Positions 51,393-60,618 of a stretch of DNA of 64,000 nucleotides are shown in pieces (within the stretch, counting starts at the first letter, position 1; each line of letters starts with the position of its first letter). The stretch is from the NCBI GenBank assembly GCA_028281285.1, contig JANQKF010000016.1, positions 1 to 64,000 on the forward strand, read 5' to 3'. Both the position numbers and the translations under genes were made by a program. The notes beneath the pieces were generated by a model. The model had not been told where the DNA came from, ran no database searches, and worked only from the letters and a program-made list of their open reading frames with translations. The DNA is from Cyclobacteriaceae bacterium. Lineage in GTDB: Bacteria > Bacteroidota > Bacteroidia > Cytophagales > Cyclobacteriaceae.

Positions 51393-52742
51393 ATGAAGAA
51401 GTTCTTAGTCACCTCCATTTTCTTATTTACTACAGTTTGCCTTTTGGCACAGACTGAGTACCCAAAGATTCTTTCAATGAAGGATAGAGCCGAAACAATC
51501 AATCGACTTTTGGAAGATAAAATCCAGAATTATTTACCCGACATTATGCGTAGAGAGGGAGTTGACATGTGGGTGGTGATATCGAGAGAATACAATGAGG
51601 ATCCCGTGATTAAGACATTACTGCCGGCCACCTGGCTGGCAGCAAGAAGACGGACTGTCCTTATCATGTACGATCAAGGTGAGGAAAAAGGAATCGAATC
51701 GATAGCCGTGGCTCGCTATAATGTGGGTTCAAGCTTTCAAAGCGCATGGGATAAGGAAAAGCAGCCGAACCAATGGGCTAGAGTAGCAGAGATCATAAGG
51801 GAAAGAGATCCAAGGAAAATTGGAATCAATAAATCGGAACATTTTGGGCTTGCAGACGGAATTGTGGCTACTGATTTACAGGAATTTACAGCAGCGCTCG
51901 ATAAGAAATACCGCGAACGAATTACCTCTGCTGAGAAAGTGGCGATTGGTTGGCTCGAAACTAGAACTGAGGCCGAAATGGCCATTTATCCTCAAATATG
52001 TAGAATTGGGCATACAATTATCGAGGAGGCTTTTTCTGACAGAGTAATTCAACCTGGAGTTACCACCACTGATGATGTGGTTTGGTGGATGAGAGGAAAA
52101 ATAAGAGAGCTTGGATTGACGGCCTGGTTTCACCCAACAGTAGATATTCAGAGAGCTGATCCAGAGAATGTCGAAAGTCAGAGATCGTTTTCCCAACGTC
52201 CGGAACCCGGTGTAATTATGCCAGGAGACTTGCTACATTGCGACATTGGCATTACTTATTTGCGATTGAATACCGACCAGCAACAACATGCTTATGTACT
52301 CAGGCCTGGAGAAACTGATATTCCCGAATACTTAAAAACGGCTTTCAAAAACGGCAATAGGCTTCAGGATATCTTTACTGGGAACTTCAAAGAAGGCAGA
52401 ACCGGAAATGAGGTACTACGTATGTCGAGAGAACAAGCAATTGCCGAAGGGATAAAGCCGTCAATCTATACACATCCCATTGGTTATCACGGGCATGGAT
52501 CAGGCACGACTTTAGGCATGTGGGACTCGCAAGGTGGTGTTCCGGTCAGGGGTGATTACCCTCTGCATCTGAATACTGCTTACTCAATAGAGCTGAATGC
52601 GGCTACTTATATCAAAGAATGGGATAAGGAGGTTCGTATCATGTTGGAAGAAGAAGCCCTTTTTGACAAATCGGGCGTATGGTATCTCGATGGACGGCAG
52701 AAAGAGATGTATATGATTCCGCGGAAACCCTCCTGGAAATAG
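51393..52742 (+). CDS. Secreted M24 (Xaa-Pro aminopeptidase-like) metallopeptidase
   Basis: A 449-residue pita-bread-fold protein with a signal peptide (ending CLLAQ). The N-terminal creatinase-like domain covers about 25-180. The catalytic domain has likely metal ligands Asp284 (HCDIG), Asp295 (LNTDQ), a His in HPIGYHGHG, Glu400 (SIELNA) and a Glu in MLEEEALF. These match the M24 set of five. It should cleave N-terminal residues, probably before Pro, from peptides in the periplasm. The W-rich segment VVWWMRGKIREL and the length are within family range. It is a single gene. Confidence 0.9.
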   Translation: MKKFLVTSIFLFTTVCLLAQTEYPKILSMKDRAETINRLLEDKIQNYLPDIMRREGVDMWVVISREYNEDPVIKTLLPATWLAARRRTVLIMYDQGEEKGIESIAVARYNVGSSFQSAWDKEKQPNQWARVAEIIRERDPRKIGINKSEHFGLADGIVATDLQEFTAALDKKYRERITSAEKVAIGWLETRTEAEMAIYPQICRIGHTIIEEAFSDRVIQPGVTTTDDVVWWMRGKIRELGLTAWFHPTVDIQRADPENVESQRSFSQRPEPGVIMPGDLLHCDIGITYLRLNTDQQQHAYVLRPGETDIPEYLKTAFKNGNRLQDIFTGNFKEGRTGNEVLRMSREQAIAEGIKPSIYTHPIGYHGHGSGTTLGMWDSQGGVPVRGDYPLHLNTAYSIELNAATYIKEWDKEVRIMLEEEALFDKSGVWYLDGRQKEMYMIPRKPSWK

Positions 52743-52912
52743 GCTAAGTTCTACCCACAGCGGGAATTTCAATTTATCAACAGTTGCCTGGCTGACGCTA
52801 GGGTATTTTCAATTTGGTGCGTTATATAATCAGAGCAATAATTAAAGCATTGCACTGTTCTATAATCAGGGTCATGGAATAAGGCTTTTACAGTATCCAT
52901 GTTTACCTAAAA

Positions 52913-53461
52913 ATGATAATTATGTGGTGGAAGAACGAAAAAAGAGCATACGGCTCTGTTGTGTTGATGTTGATATTATCCATAACGCTTGGCAGTTGCC
53001 GAGCGAATGATGATGAACAACCGGTGGAAATCCGAGAATTTCCAGGTGTTCAGGAAGAGTTATGGCCTTACTTTATACGCTTTGAGGATGAAGGCAGGGC
53101 TAGAGGTGTTACCATTGATCTGGCGACTACGGGAATAACAGCGATTATTGAACAAATACAAGAAGATAATGTGGCCGGAGTGTGTCATTTTAATCCACGA
53201 ACCCCGAATGACTTAGTGATTGACGAAGCATTTTGGGTACGTGCATCTGATCTATTCAAAGAGTTTGTAGTCTTTCATGAGCTAGGTCATTGTTTCTTGT
53301 TTAGAGACCATAAGGAGGACCAGTTTACTAACGGGACATGTGTCAGTCTTATGCGCAGTGGTAATGGCGATTGTCGAGACAATTACAATACTGCGAGCCG
53401 CTTTGGCTATCTGGATGAACTATTTGATCCTGAATTTCGCAATGACATCTTTGGAAATTAG
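52913..53461 (+). CDS. Lipoprotein with a HExxH metalloprotease-like motif
   Basis: A 182-residue lipoprotein (signal ends LGSC, Cys29). FHELGHCFLFRDH carries His122-Glu-x-x-His126 with a further His133, a zincin-like arrangement one residue longer than the metzincin HExxHxxGxxH. Four more Cys (91, 127, 143, 154) may form disulfides. It resembles small putative zinc metallopeptidases of Bacteroidota that have no proven substrate. ATG 52913 and ATG 52922 are both possible starts; both keep the signal. It lies upstream of the SUMF1-like gene with 81 bases between. Confidence 0.72.
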   Translation: MIIMWWKNEKRAYGSVVLMLILSITLGSCRANDDEQPVEIREFPGVQEELWPYFIRFEDEGRARGVTIDLATTGITAIIEQIQEDNVAGVCHFNPRTPNDLVIDEAFWVRASDLFKEFVVFHELGHCFLFRDHKEDQFTNGTCVSLMRSGNGDCRDNYNTASRFGYLDELFDPEFRNDIFGN

Positions 53462-53542
53462 CCATTGCCCAACCTCTGCTTTCAAATTCCTGCAATGAAG
53501 ACTATATTGTAATCAGCTGATTTCAGTCACAGATGTCTTCAC

Positions 53543-54502
53543 ATGAATTTTTTGAAAAAAGCAGTCCTTTTAATTCTATTATTCCAGTTGGTACAAAGTT
53601 CGGGAATATCCGAATTTGATGAGTACATTGAAAAAATTGCAGGAACTGACCATTTCATAAAGATGATGCCTGTAAAAGGAGGGGAATTTGTTCAAGGAGG
53701 AACTGCAAAAGAGGGAAGCAGAGAAGATGAGTTTCCTGCCAGAACTGTGGAGGTTGGTGATTTTTGGATGAGTAGTCTTGAAATTACCTGGGATCAGTTC
53801 GAGGTTTTTCTATACAGAGAGACTGATACTGAAATCCTCACTGATGAAAGACAGTTGGAGTTGGATATAGATGGAATATCAGGAGCGACAATGCCTTATG
53901 TCAACTTTAACAAGCCGGGACTTCCAGTGATTAACATCACCCACTATGCGGCTTCAACTTTCTGCAAATGGCTTTCTGCAAAAACGGGACATTTTTATCG
54001 ATTACCTACGGAGGCCGAGTGGGAATATGCTGCAAGAGCGGGGACGGCCACTCCTTATTTTTTTGGTGGCCCTGAAAACCTGGATGAATTTGCTTGGTAC
54101 GGAGATAATAGTGACGCCAAACTACATAAGGGAGGTCAAAAAACAGCTAATCCCTTTGGGTTATACGATGTATATGGAAATGCCGCTGAATGGGTGATCG
54201 ATGCGTACGACCCAGAATTTTACACACAGGGAGAGAAGTCTCGTAACCCTGTCAATTTTCCAAAAAAACTTTATCCAAGGGTAGTTCGGGGAGGCTCGTT
54301 TAAAGACACCCCTGAAGACCTTCGTTCGGCTTCAAGGCAATACTCAGTGAAAAAATGGAAAAGGAGAGACCCCCAAATTCCCAAGAGCTTATGGTGGTTT
54401 ACTGATGCCACCCACGTAGGCTTCAGGATCGTACGACCTAAGGATATTCCTCCCAGGTCAGAGTGGGATAAGTACTGGGGTAAACCCATTAAAGAATATT
54501 AA
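53543..54502 (+). CDS. SUMF1/formylglycine-generating-enzyme-like protein, exported
   Basis: A 319-residue protein with a signal peptide (ending LVQSSG) and an FGE-sulfatase (SUMF1) domain: MMPVKGGEFVQGG, SLEITWDQFEVFL, LPVINITHYAAS, RLPTEAEWEYAARAGT, PNPFGLYDVYGNAAEWV-like (NPFGLYDVYGNAAEW) and VVRGGSFKDTPEDLRSA, then THVGFRIV. True FGE needs paired Cys for copper; here I see only one Cys (FCKWL), so it is probably a non-catalytic SUMF1-fold protein, as most bacterial members are. It begins the three-gene cluster with the Gfo/Idh oxidoreductase (10 bases on) and the isomerase. A ligand-binding or complex-forming role is inferred. Confidence 0.85.
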   Translation: MNFLKKAVLLILLFQLVQSSGISEFDEYIEKIAGTDHFIKMMPVKGGEFVQGGTAKEGSREDEFPARTVEVGDFWMSSLEITWDQFEVFLYRETDTEILTDERQLELDIDGISGATMPYVNFNKPGLPVINITHYAASTFCKWLSAKTGHFYRLPTEAEWEYAARAGTATPYFFGGPENLDEFAWYGDNSDAKLHKGGQKTANPFGLYDVYGNAAEWVIDAYDPEFYTQGEKSRNPVNFPKKLYPRVVRGGSFKDTPEDLRSASRQYSVKKWKRRDPQIPKSLWWFTDATHVGFRIVRPKDIPPRSEWDKYWGKPIKEY

Positions 54503-54512
54503 AACAATAGAC

Positions 54513-55850
54513 ATGAAAAAATCAACCAAAACCAATTCAACCACAAGAAGAGAATTTCTCGAAACCTCAGTCAAAGTAGCAGGAACAGCTGCAATTCTGG
54601 GTTCACTACCGGTCTCGTTAAGTGCATTTCCCGGAGCTGCGGGGGAAATCAAAGTGGCCTTAGTAGGATGTGGAGGTCGAGGAACAGGAGCTGCAATTCA
54701 AGCTATTCAGGCTGATCCTGATGTGCGTTTGGTGGCCATGGCTGATGTGTTTGGCGATAGACTGGAAGAATGCTATAAGAATGTCTCCGAGCGATTTGAT
54801 GGTCAGGACAAAGTACGAGTTTCGGAAGAGTCCAAGTTCACTAGCTTTGATGGTTATAAAAAGGCCATCGACATGGCAGATGTGGTAATCCTAACCACTC
54901 CTCCTGGCTTCAGGCCACAACATTTTGAATATGCCGTAGATCAAGGCAAACATGTATTTATGGAAAAACCAGTAGCCACTGATGTGGTTGGGGTAAAGCG
55001 TGTACTAGAAGCTGGTAAGAAGGCAAGGGCCAGGAAGTTAAACGTAGTGGTCGGCTTGCAGCGTCATTACCAAAAGAATTATCGAGAGGTCGAAAAGTTG
55101 ATTCAGAAGGGAGATATCGGAGATATTGTTTCAGGTCAGGTGTATTGGAACAGCGGAGGCGTTTGGACCAGGCCTCGTAAACCAGGACAAACAGAGCTTG
55201 AATACCAAATGCTGAATTGGTATTACTTTACCTGGATATGTGGTGATCATATACTTGAACAGCATATTCACAACATTGATGTAGCGAATTGGTACATAGG
55301 AGCGGCTCCTGTATCTGCACAGGGTATGGGTGGGCGCGAGACCAGAAAGGGGAAAGATCATGGCCATATCTTTGACCACCACTTTGTTGAGTTTGTTTAT
55401 CCTGACGGACAGGTGATATCCAGTCAGTGCCGACATCAAAGAGGGTGTATGAACAGGGTCGAAGAAGTGTTTCAGGGCACCAAAGGTCATATCCGCGTGA
55501 ATAGTGGAAATGTCGGTGTCGTTAAGTCTTATTCAGGGAGTTCAATTCTCGATTACAATGGTGAGAACGATGTCAATCCTTATCAGCAAGAGCATAACGA
55601 ACTATTTGCTGCCATAAAAGCGGGAGAACATAGATTGGATAATACAGATTATGGAGCGGAAAGCACCATGACCGCCATTCTCGGAAGAATGGCCACTTAC
55701 TCCGGTCAAAAAATCACCTGGGATGAAGCGATGGCGAGTAATCTTAAACTGGTGCCGGAGCTCAATTCCTTTAATGATACGGCTCCTATTTTACCAAACA
55801 GCGATGGTATCTATCCGGTCGCCATTCCCGGGAAAACTAAATTCTTCTAG
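54513..55850 (+). CDS. Tat-exported Gfo/Idh/MocA oxidoreductase
   Basis: A 445-residue NAD(P)-dependent sugar oxidoreductase. The Tat signal has TRREFLETS (Arg12-Arg13) and a hydrophobic stretch, so it is folded with cofactor before export. The Rossmann part shows KVALVGCGGRGTGAA, VRLVAMADV, VILTTPPGFRP and VFMEKPVA with the conserved Lys. The C-terminal alpha/beta substrate domain has CGDHILEQHIHNIDVANW and the FDHHFVEFVYPDG strand. Family members oxidise or isomerise sugars and inositols. It sits directly before the isomerase (no gap), so they probably act on the same sugar in the periplasm. Confidence 0.92.
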   Translation: MKKSTKTNSTTRREFLETSVKVAGTAAILGSLPVSLSAFPGAAGEIKVALVGCGGRGTGAAIQAIQADPDVRLVAMADVFGDRLEECYKNVSERFDGQDKVRVSEESKFTSFDGYKKAIDMADVVILTTPPGFRPQHFEYAVDQGKHVFMEKPVATDVVGVKRVLEAGKKARARKLNVVVGLQRHYQKNYREVEKLIQKGDIGDIVSGQVYWNSGGVWTRPRKPGQTELEYQMLNWYYFTWICGDHILEQHIHNIDVANWYIGAAPVSAQGMGGRETRKGKDHGHIFDHHFVEFVYPDGQVISSQCRHQRGCMNRVEEVFQGTKGHIRVNSGNVGVVKSYSGSSILDYNGENDVNPYQQEHNELFAAIKAGEHRLDNTDYGAESTMTAILGRMATYSGQKITWDEAMASNLKLVPELNSFNDTAPILPNSDGIYPVAIPGKTKFF

Positions 55851-56771
55851 ATGATGAAACGAAGAAATTTCATTCGAAATACCTCTCTCGCGGCAACAGC
55901 TTCTGTGCTGGGAGGTAAATCTATGCTGGCTAGTGATGCCATATATGAGCAGAAGCATGAGTTTAAACTCAACTATGCACCTCATTTTGGTATGTTCAGA
56001 AACTCAGCTCCCGGAGGTATTCTCAATGAGCTAGACTTTATGGCTGAACGTGGATTCCGATCGATGGAAGACAATGGCATGAAGGGAAGAGAGTTGAGCA
56101 TGCAGAAGCAAATTGCCGACAAGATGGAAAAATTCGGTATGACCATGGGTGTATTCGTTGCTCACACCATTTTTTGGAAGGAGCCTAACCTGGCGAGCGG
56201 GAAAGCAGATTGGAGGGCACAATTCTTAAAGGAGATCCAGGAATCAGTTGAGGTAGCCAAACGGGTTAATGCAAAATGGATGACGGTGGTGCCCGGTCAT
56301 GTCGACTTAAGGAAAGATATGGGCTACCAAACGGCCAACGTTATCGAGAGCTTGAGACGAGCTTGTGATATTTTGGAGCCTCACGGATTGACCATGGTCT
56401 TGGAACCATTGAATTTTCGCGATCATCCGGGGCTGTTCTTAACGAAGGCCGCTCAGGCATTCGAGATTTGTAGATCGGTGGATAGCCCGTCCTGCAAGAT
56501 CCTTTTCGACATCTACCATCAACAGATTCATGAAGGAAATCTTATTCCAAATATCGATTTATGCTGGGATGAGATTGCCTACTTCCAAATAGGAGACAAT
56601 CCCGGTAGAAAGGAACCAACAACTGGAGAGATTAACTATAAGAATGTCTTTGGGCATATTTATAAAAAGGGATATAGAGATGTGATGGGGATGGAACATG
56701 GGAATTCTCGAAAAGGAAAGGAAGGAGAAGAGGCAGTCATAAAGGCGTATATTGAGTCTGACTCTTTCTAG
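55851..56771 (+). CDS. Sugar isomerase/epimerase TIM-barrel protein (hydroxypyruvate isomerase-like)
   Basis: A 306-residue xylose-isomerase-like TIM barrel. The N-terminus has a Tat-like signal (RRNFIRNTSLAATASVLGG). Likely metal-binding residues are Glu in MVLEPLNF, Asp in ILFDIYHQQ, the IGDNPGR loop and Glu in GMEHGNS, the pattern of hydroxypyruvate isomerase and related epimerases. The ATG follows the oxidoreductase TAG stop with no gap, and a second ATG is next to it, so co-translation is certain in effect. Together with the Gfo/Idh enzyme it forms a periplasmic sugar-modification pair. Confidence 0.9.
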   Translation: MMKRRNFIRNTSLAATASVLGGKSMLASDAIYEQKHEFKLNYAPHFGMFRNSAPGGILNELDFMAERGFRSMEDNGMKGRELSMQKQIADKMEKFGMTMGVFVAHTIFWKEPNLASGKADWRAQFLKEIQESVEVAKRVNAKWMTVVPGHVDLRKDMGYQTANVIESLRRACDILEPHGLTMVLEPLNFRDHPGLFLTKAAQAFEICRSVDSPSCKILFDIYHQQIHEGNLIPNIDLCWDEIAYFQIGDNPGRKEPTTGEINYKNVFGHIYKKGYRDVMGMEHGNSRKGKEGEEAVIKAYIESDSF

Positions 56772-56918
56772 CCATTTGAAAGGTTTGGTTAGAAAATGAG
56801 ATTCGATATCCATTCGCATATCTGAATAGACCTGTTTATCAAAAAAATCAGCAAATTCACAGCATTCGGAAAACAGATCGTATGCATATGTCGTTGAAAT
56901 GGAATAAATTCACTTTCT

Positions 56919-57332
56919 GTGAAGTTTGTTCTGGCCATAGCGTTGATGATTTCCAGTCTATCTGTAAGTGCGCAGCAGCAGGGTGAGCCTTCATTTATCA
57001 AGAGCATTTTCTTTGGAGGCGGTAGTGCCTATGTGAGCTTCAAACAATCCAGGGAGCTTCAGGATTTTCTTGATTCCATTCCGAACCTGCAGGATTACAT
57101 TATCACTGTACATAGTCACACCGATAATATTGGAGGTGCCGAATACAACCAAATGTTATCCAACATGAGAAGTGAATCAGTAATTGAGGAACTGGTTTTG
57201 CATGAAAAAATCATTGAAGAAATTATTGAGATCAAGGATTTTGGACTTTTCAATCCTGTCTATGATAATTCGACATGGTATGGTCGGAGGATGAATAGAC
57301 GAGTGGACATTATACTCTGGCTGGCCATCTGA
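56919..57332 (+). CDS. Minimal OmpA-like domain protein
   Basis: A 137-residue exported protein beginning at a GTG (56919), chosen because it gives a proper signal (KFVLAIALMISSLSVSAQ); the later ATG would cut it. It is an OmpA_C-like peptidoglycan-binding domain alone: IFFGGGSAYVSFKQSRELQDF, VHSHTDNIGGAEYNQMLSNMRSESV and RRMNRRVDIIL. The Asp and Arg that bind diaminopimelate are represented in the HTDN and RRMNRRVD motifs. No barrel or linker is present. It may anchor a partner to the cell wall. It is convergent with the permease gene. Confidence 0.85.
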   Translation: MKFVLAIALMISSLSVSAQQQGEPSFIKSIFFGGGSAYVSFKQSRELQDFLDSIPNLQDYIITVHSHTDNIGGAEYNQMLSNMRSESVIEELVLHEKIIEEIIEIKDFGLFNPVYDNSTWYGRRMNRRVDIILWLAI

Positions 57333-57349
57333 CCATATCGCCATGAAAA

Positions 57350-57365
57350 AGGCTCCTAGGAGCCT
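57350..57365 (-). terminator. Terminator of the PadR/permease operon
   Basis: AGGCTC and GAGCCT pair around a CTAG loop; on the minus strand five T residues follow. It lies 9 bases beyond the permease stop. Confidence 0.8.
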
Positions 57366-57374
57366 GACCATCCT

Positions 57375-60011
57375 TTACTCACTTCTTAAAATCCTGGCTG
57401 GCTGTTGATTCATAACCTTTCTGACCTGAATACTCAAGGTGATCACTGTCACGGCAGTTACGATGAAAATTCCGATCAAAAAGAATCCAAAGGAAATGTC
57501 GATCCTGTAAGCAAACCCAGAAAGCCAGTCGTTCATAATGTAATAGACTATCGGTGATGCGATAACCGCGGAGATCAGGCTGATCAACAGAAAATCTCGC
57601 CCAACAAGCTTCGAGATTTGTGCAAGCTCGGCTCCCAAGACACGTCTGATACAAATCTGTTTGATTCGAAGATGAGCATTAACCGATGAAAAGCCATAAA
57701 TCCCAAGAATAGCTACGAAGATCGCCAGTGCAGTAAAGATCTTAAGAAGCAATGCAAAATCAGCCTCCTTAGAATAGAGGTCATCCAATTGCCCTTCAAG
57801 CATTTGATACCTGAAAGGGAAGTTCCCTTCAGGAAATGCAGCTTCCCAATTGGTGGCTATTGATCTGATGGCCTCATTTTCATTTTCAGTAGAATTGAAT
57901 TTAAACAACACACTTCTTGGTGGGCCTAACCACATTTGTAAAGCCATTGGGCCTGTCTCATGATGGAGAGATTCATAATTGAAATCCTTAAAAACACCAA
58001 TGATCTTGTATTCTTCTCCTCCAGCAAAAATCACCCTCTGGTTTAATGGGTCAGCACAACCAAGGTTTTCTGCGAGGGTTTCGTTGATAAGCAAAGCATT
58101 GACGGAATCGGAGGCAACTCCCTTATCAAAGAAGCGCCCTTGGAGCATCTCGAGATTAATAACTTCAGCAAAATTATAATCAACTCCGAAGTAGTCTGTT
58201 TGAATTGACTCTGCCTCGGAAGCCTCAACCGGTCGCAAAGGGCTGCCACTTGAGCTTCCGTCAAAAGACGGACCAAAGCTTATTGTTTTAACATTTGGGT
58301 TTGAGGCAATTTCATTGGTCAAGCGCTCTCTTCTTTCTATCGCATCAGAATCGTCACCACGGAAACCGGCTACCAGAATCCCCTCTTTGTCATATCCCAA
58401 ATCCTTTTGGCTAAAGAATTGAAGCTGGTTCACTACAATTAAACTTACCATCACCAGTCCGGCAGAAATTCCATATTGAAATGAGAGAATGAGTTTCTTA
58501 AAAGAGAACTTACTAGTGTTTCCCGCTAGCTTATTCTGAAGAAGTGACAAAATACCATGAGATGCCAACCTGCTGCCCAGGTACAAACCGTTAATAAGCC
58601 CAAAGGAAGTACATAGTGCTAACATCAAGATAAATACCCAGGTTACTGCCGAGATGGTCAGGCTCGGTAGGTAATTGGCACCGGAAAAAATCCATATTGT
58701 TAACAGACTCAATAGACTGGAAAGTATGACCACGATACAGGTTTCCACCAACATTTGCTTTACAATTCTCATTTTCGAAGAGCCTAAAATCTTCCGGACA
58801 CCAAATTCCTTCGTTCTGGTAAACATCAGTGCGGTCAGAATATTGAAATAATTGAAGAAGGCGATCACAATAATGAGCCCCGCAATAATGGCAAGGCTCT
58901 TGAGATTATCAGGATCGTTGGTTCGAAACAAACCACCTTGAGGGTTTGAAATGTCACCGGAGCCTAGGTAAATATCATACAAAGGTTGAAACTCCACATT
59001 CAAGGTTCGGTTGACCCGGGAAGGACTATTGGCCAAATACAGTTCCGTGGCTTTTTGGGTTAAGTCATTCAGGTCGGTTTCTGGGTTCAGATGTACATAA
59101 GTAAGAAATCCTAACCATCTCCAACTGGTCATTGTAGCGAGACTACCTACACCGGGTTGATAGGTTTCAAATGAAATAAGGAAATCAAATTCAAGGTGAG
59201 TGTTATTGGGAATGTTCTTAAGCACTCCGGTGACTTCGAGATCGATTTCATTGTTGTAGTTGATAATCTTACCTAAGGGTGATTCCGTACCAAAATACTT
59301 TTCAGCAATTCTTTCTGTAACTACTACGGTATTGGGTCTAGTCAACGCTAATTCAGGATTGCCAAGAACCAACGGAAAGGAAAACATCTCCAAAAATGGC
59401 TGTTCAGCGAAGAAGACGCGATCTTCGAAGAATGAATTTTGGTCGCTTTGCATTATGGTCGAATAGGCATAGCGTAATCTCGCTACAGCTTTAATCTCTG
59501 GAAAATTCGCTTTCATTTCGGGCCCGAAAGCAGGGGGGATGATAGGGTAGTGAATGTCTCCTGAAGCCCTGGTCATGTCCAGATTGGTTCTGTAGATATT
59601 GGCCCCATTTTTGTTGAATTTATCAAAGGAGAGCTCCTGATTTAGATAGATAACTATTCCAAAGACACAAGCAAACCCCACAGCAAGGCCGAATATATTG
59701 ATCAGTGAATATTGGCTATGCTTATGGATTGACCTGAAACCAACTTTGACAAAATTGGAGAGAAGTGTGAAGTAGTTTTGATTCATCTTTCTTTCTTCAA
59801 GGTAAATGTGGTTGATATTGGCGATGTCAGCGTAGTCGCTTTTGATTGTTTGCCGAAATGCTTCTTCCGGGGTCAAACCTGAACTGACAAGGTCTTCTAT
59901 TTTGCTTCTTAGGTGATCTTCAAGTTCTTCAATATCTCCATCCTCGAATCCGTCCTGTCCTCTGAGCTTATTTTTCCAACCCGATATAGCAATGTCAAGG
60001 TCAAACATCAT
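57375..60011 (-). CDS. FtsX/MacB-type permease with PadR-linked N-terminal domain
   Basis: An 878-residue permease like the one at 3575 but with an extra N-terminal segment of about 75 residues: IAISGWKNKLRGQDGFEDGDIEELEDHL and LTPEEAFRQTI. This matches the small helical domain found in permeases encoded with PadR regulators. Then come the first helix (near 100), a MacB-like extracytoplasmic domain and three helices ending near 460. The second half starts near 510 and ends in three helices, closing with PARILRSE. The coupling motif EFGVRKILGSSKMR is near 405. ATGA overlap with padR shows co-translation. No ATPase gene is adjacent; efflux of a toxic or signalling compound is likely. Confidence 0.88.
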   Translation of the reverse strand: MMFDLDIAISGWKNKLRGQDGFEDGDIEELEDHLRSKIEDLVSSGLTPEEAFRQTIKSDYADIANINHIYLEERKMNQNYFTLLSNFVKVGFRSIHKHSQYSLINIFGLAVGFACVFGIVIYLNQELSFDKFNKNGANIYRTNLDMTRASGDIHYPIIPPAFGPEMKANFPEIKAVARLRYAYSTIMQSDQNSFFEDRVFFAEQPFLEMFSFPLVLGNPELALTRPNTVVVTERIAEKYFGTESPLGKIINYNNEIDLEVTGVLKNIPNNTHLEFDFLISFETYQPGVGSLATMTSWRWLGFLTYVHLNPETDLNDLTQKATELYLANSPSRVNRTLNVEFQPLYDIYLGSGDISNPQGGLFRTNDPDNLKSLAIIAGLIIVIAFFNYFNILTALMFTRTKEFGVRKILGSSKMRIVKQMLVETCIVVILSSLLSLLTIWIFSGANYLPSLTISAVTWVFILMLALCTSFGLINGLYLGSRLASHGILSLLQNKLAGNTSKFSFKKLILSFQYGISAGLVMVSLIVVNQLQFFSQKDLGYDKEGILVAGFRGDDSDAIERRERLTNEIASNPNVKTISFGPSFDGSSSGSPLRPVEASEAESIQTDYFGVDYNFAEVINLEMLQGRFFDKGVASDSVNALLINETLAENLGCADPLNQRVIFAGGEEYKIIGVFKDFNYESLHHETGPMALQMWLGPPRSVLFKFNSTENENEAIRSIATNWEAAFPEGNFPFRYQMLEGQLDDLYSKEADFALLLKIFTALAIFVAILGIYGFSSVNAHLRIKQICIRRVLGAELAQISKLVGRDFLLISLISAVIASPIVYYIMNDWLSGFAYRIDISFGFFLIGIFIVTAVTVITLSIQVRKVMNQQPARILRSE

Positions 60012-60346
60012 GAATCACTGAGTTTGAGATTCCAAAGCTGGCCCATATAAGTAATCAAGTCAATCCATTCTTCCTTTTTGCCGTGCAAGGCTTTTCTACC
60101 TGATTCTGTAATGGCATAGTACTTTCGTTTTCTCCCATTCTCAATAATCTTCCATGACGATCCGATCAATCCCTGTTTGTCCAGGCGGTGCAATACCGGA
60201 TAAAGCATAGGCTCACTCCAGTCTATTTTACCCCCTGAAGCTTCTTTCACCTCTTTAATAATGGCATATCCGTAGTTTTCCCCGCGGGAGAGAATGGATA
60301 GGATAATAGGTACCGTTGATGCGCCAACGATTTCTTTCGACAACAT
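60008..60346 (-). CDS. PadR-family transcriptional regulator
   Basis: A 112-residue PadR winged-helix repressor: TVPIILSILSRGENYGYAIIKEVKE, LYPVLHRLDKQGLIGSSW, then the wing RKRKYYAITESGRKAL and a short dimerisation helix (WIDLITYMGQLW). PadR repressors are released by small phenolic or drug-like ligands. It controls the permease it overlaps and probably itself: two copies of a 19-base site lie directly upstream of its ATG. It is the first gene of the operon. Confidence 0.93.
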   Translation of the reverse strand: MLSKEIVGASTVPIILSILSRGENYGYAIIKEVKEASGGKIDWSEPMLYPVLHRLDKQGLIGSSWKIIENGRKRKYYAITESGRKALHGKKEEWIDLITYMGQLWNLKLSDS

Positions 60347-60387
60347 ACCTAATAGTGTTAAGTAAATATACCTAATACGGTTAAGTA
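60346..60387 (-). promoter_or_regulatory. Duplicated operator for the PadR operon
   Basis: Two near-identical 19-base sites, TACCTAATAGTGTTAAGTA (60346-60364) and TACCTAATACGGTTAAGTA (60369-60387), start 23 bases apart (about two helical turns), so they face the same side of the DNA. Each is an imperfect palindrome (TAC.TAA...TTA.GTA). Between them is TATATTTA on the minus strand, a possible -7 box. Binding by PadR is inferred. Confidence 0.65.
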
Positions 60388-60582
60388 TGAAAAAAGGTTT
60401 GATGTGATCAGAAAAAATAGACTTAAGTAGTATTAAATCTGATCATATACTTCAATTGTCTCATTTAATTAGACTCCAATATCTGTATTGCCCATATCTG
60501 AAAATAGCCTTTGAAATGGCCAAAAGAAACGGACTAGATAACCTTCTTTCCACTCATCGAAATTCGAACATTATTCTTGATC

Positions 60583-60590
60583 TAAGTTTG
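60583..60590 (+). promoter_or_regulatory. -7 element of the VPS10-like gene
   Basis: TAAGTTTG is a perfect TAnnTTTG match, 28 bases before the ATG at 60619. A good -33 TTG at 19-21 bases is not seen. The 272-base gap from 60347 holds this and the PadR operators. Confidence 0.45.
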
Positions 60591-60618
60591 TTATCTTCCA
60601 ACTCAATCTATTGCGACT

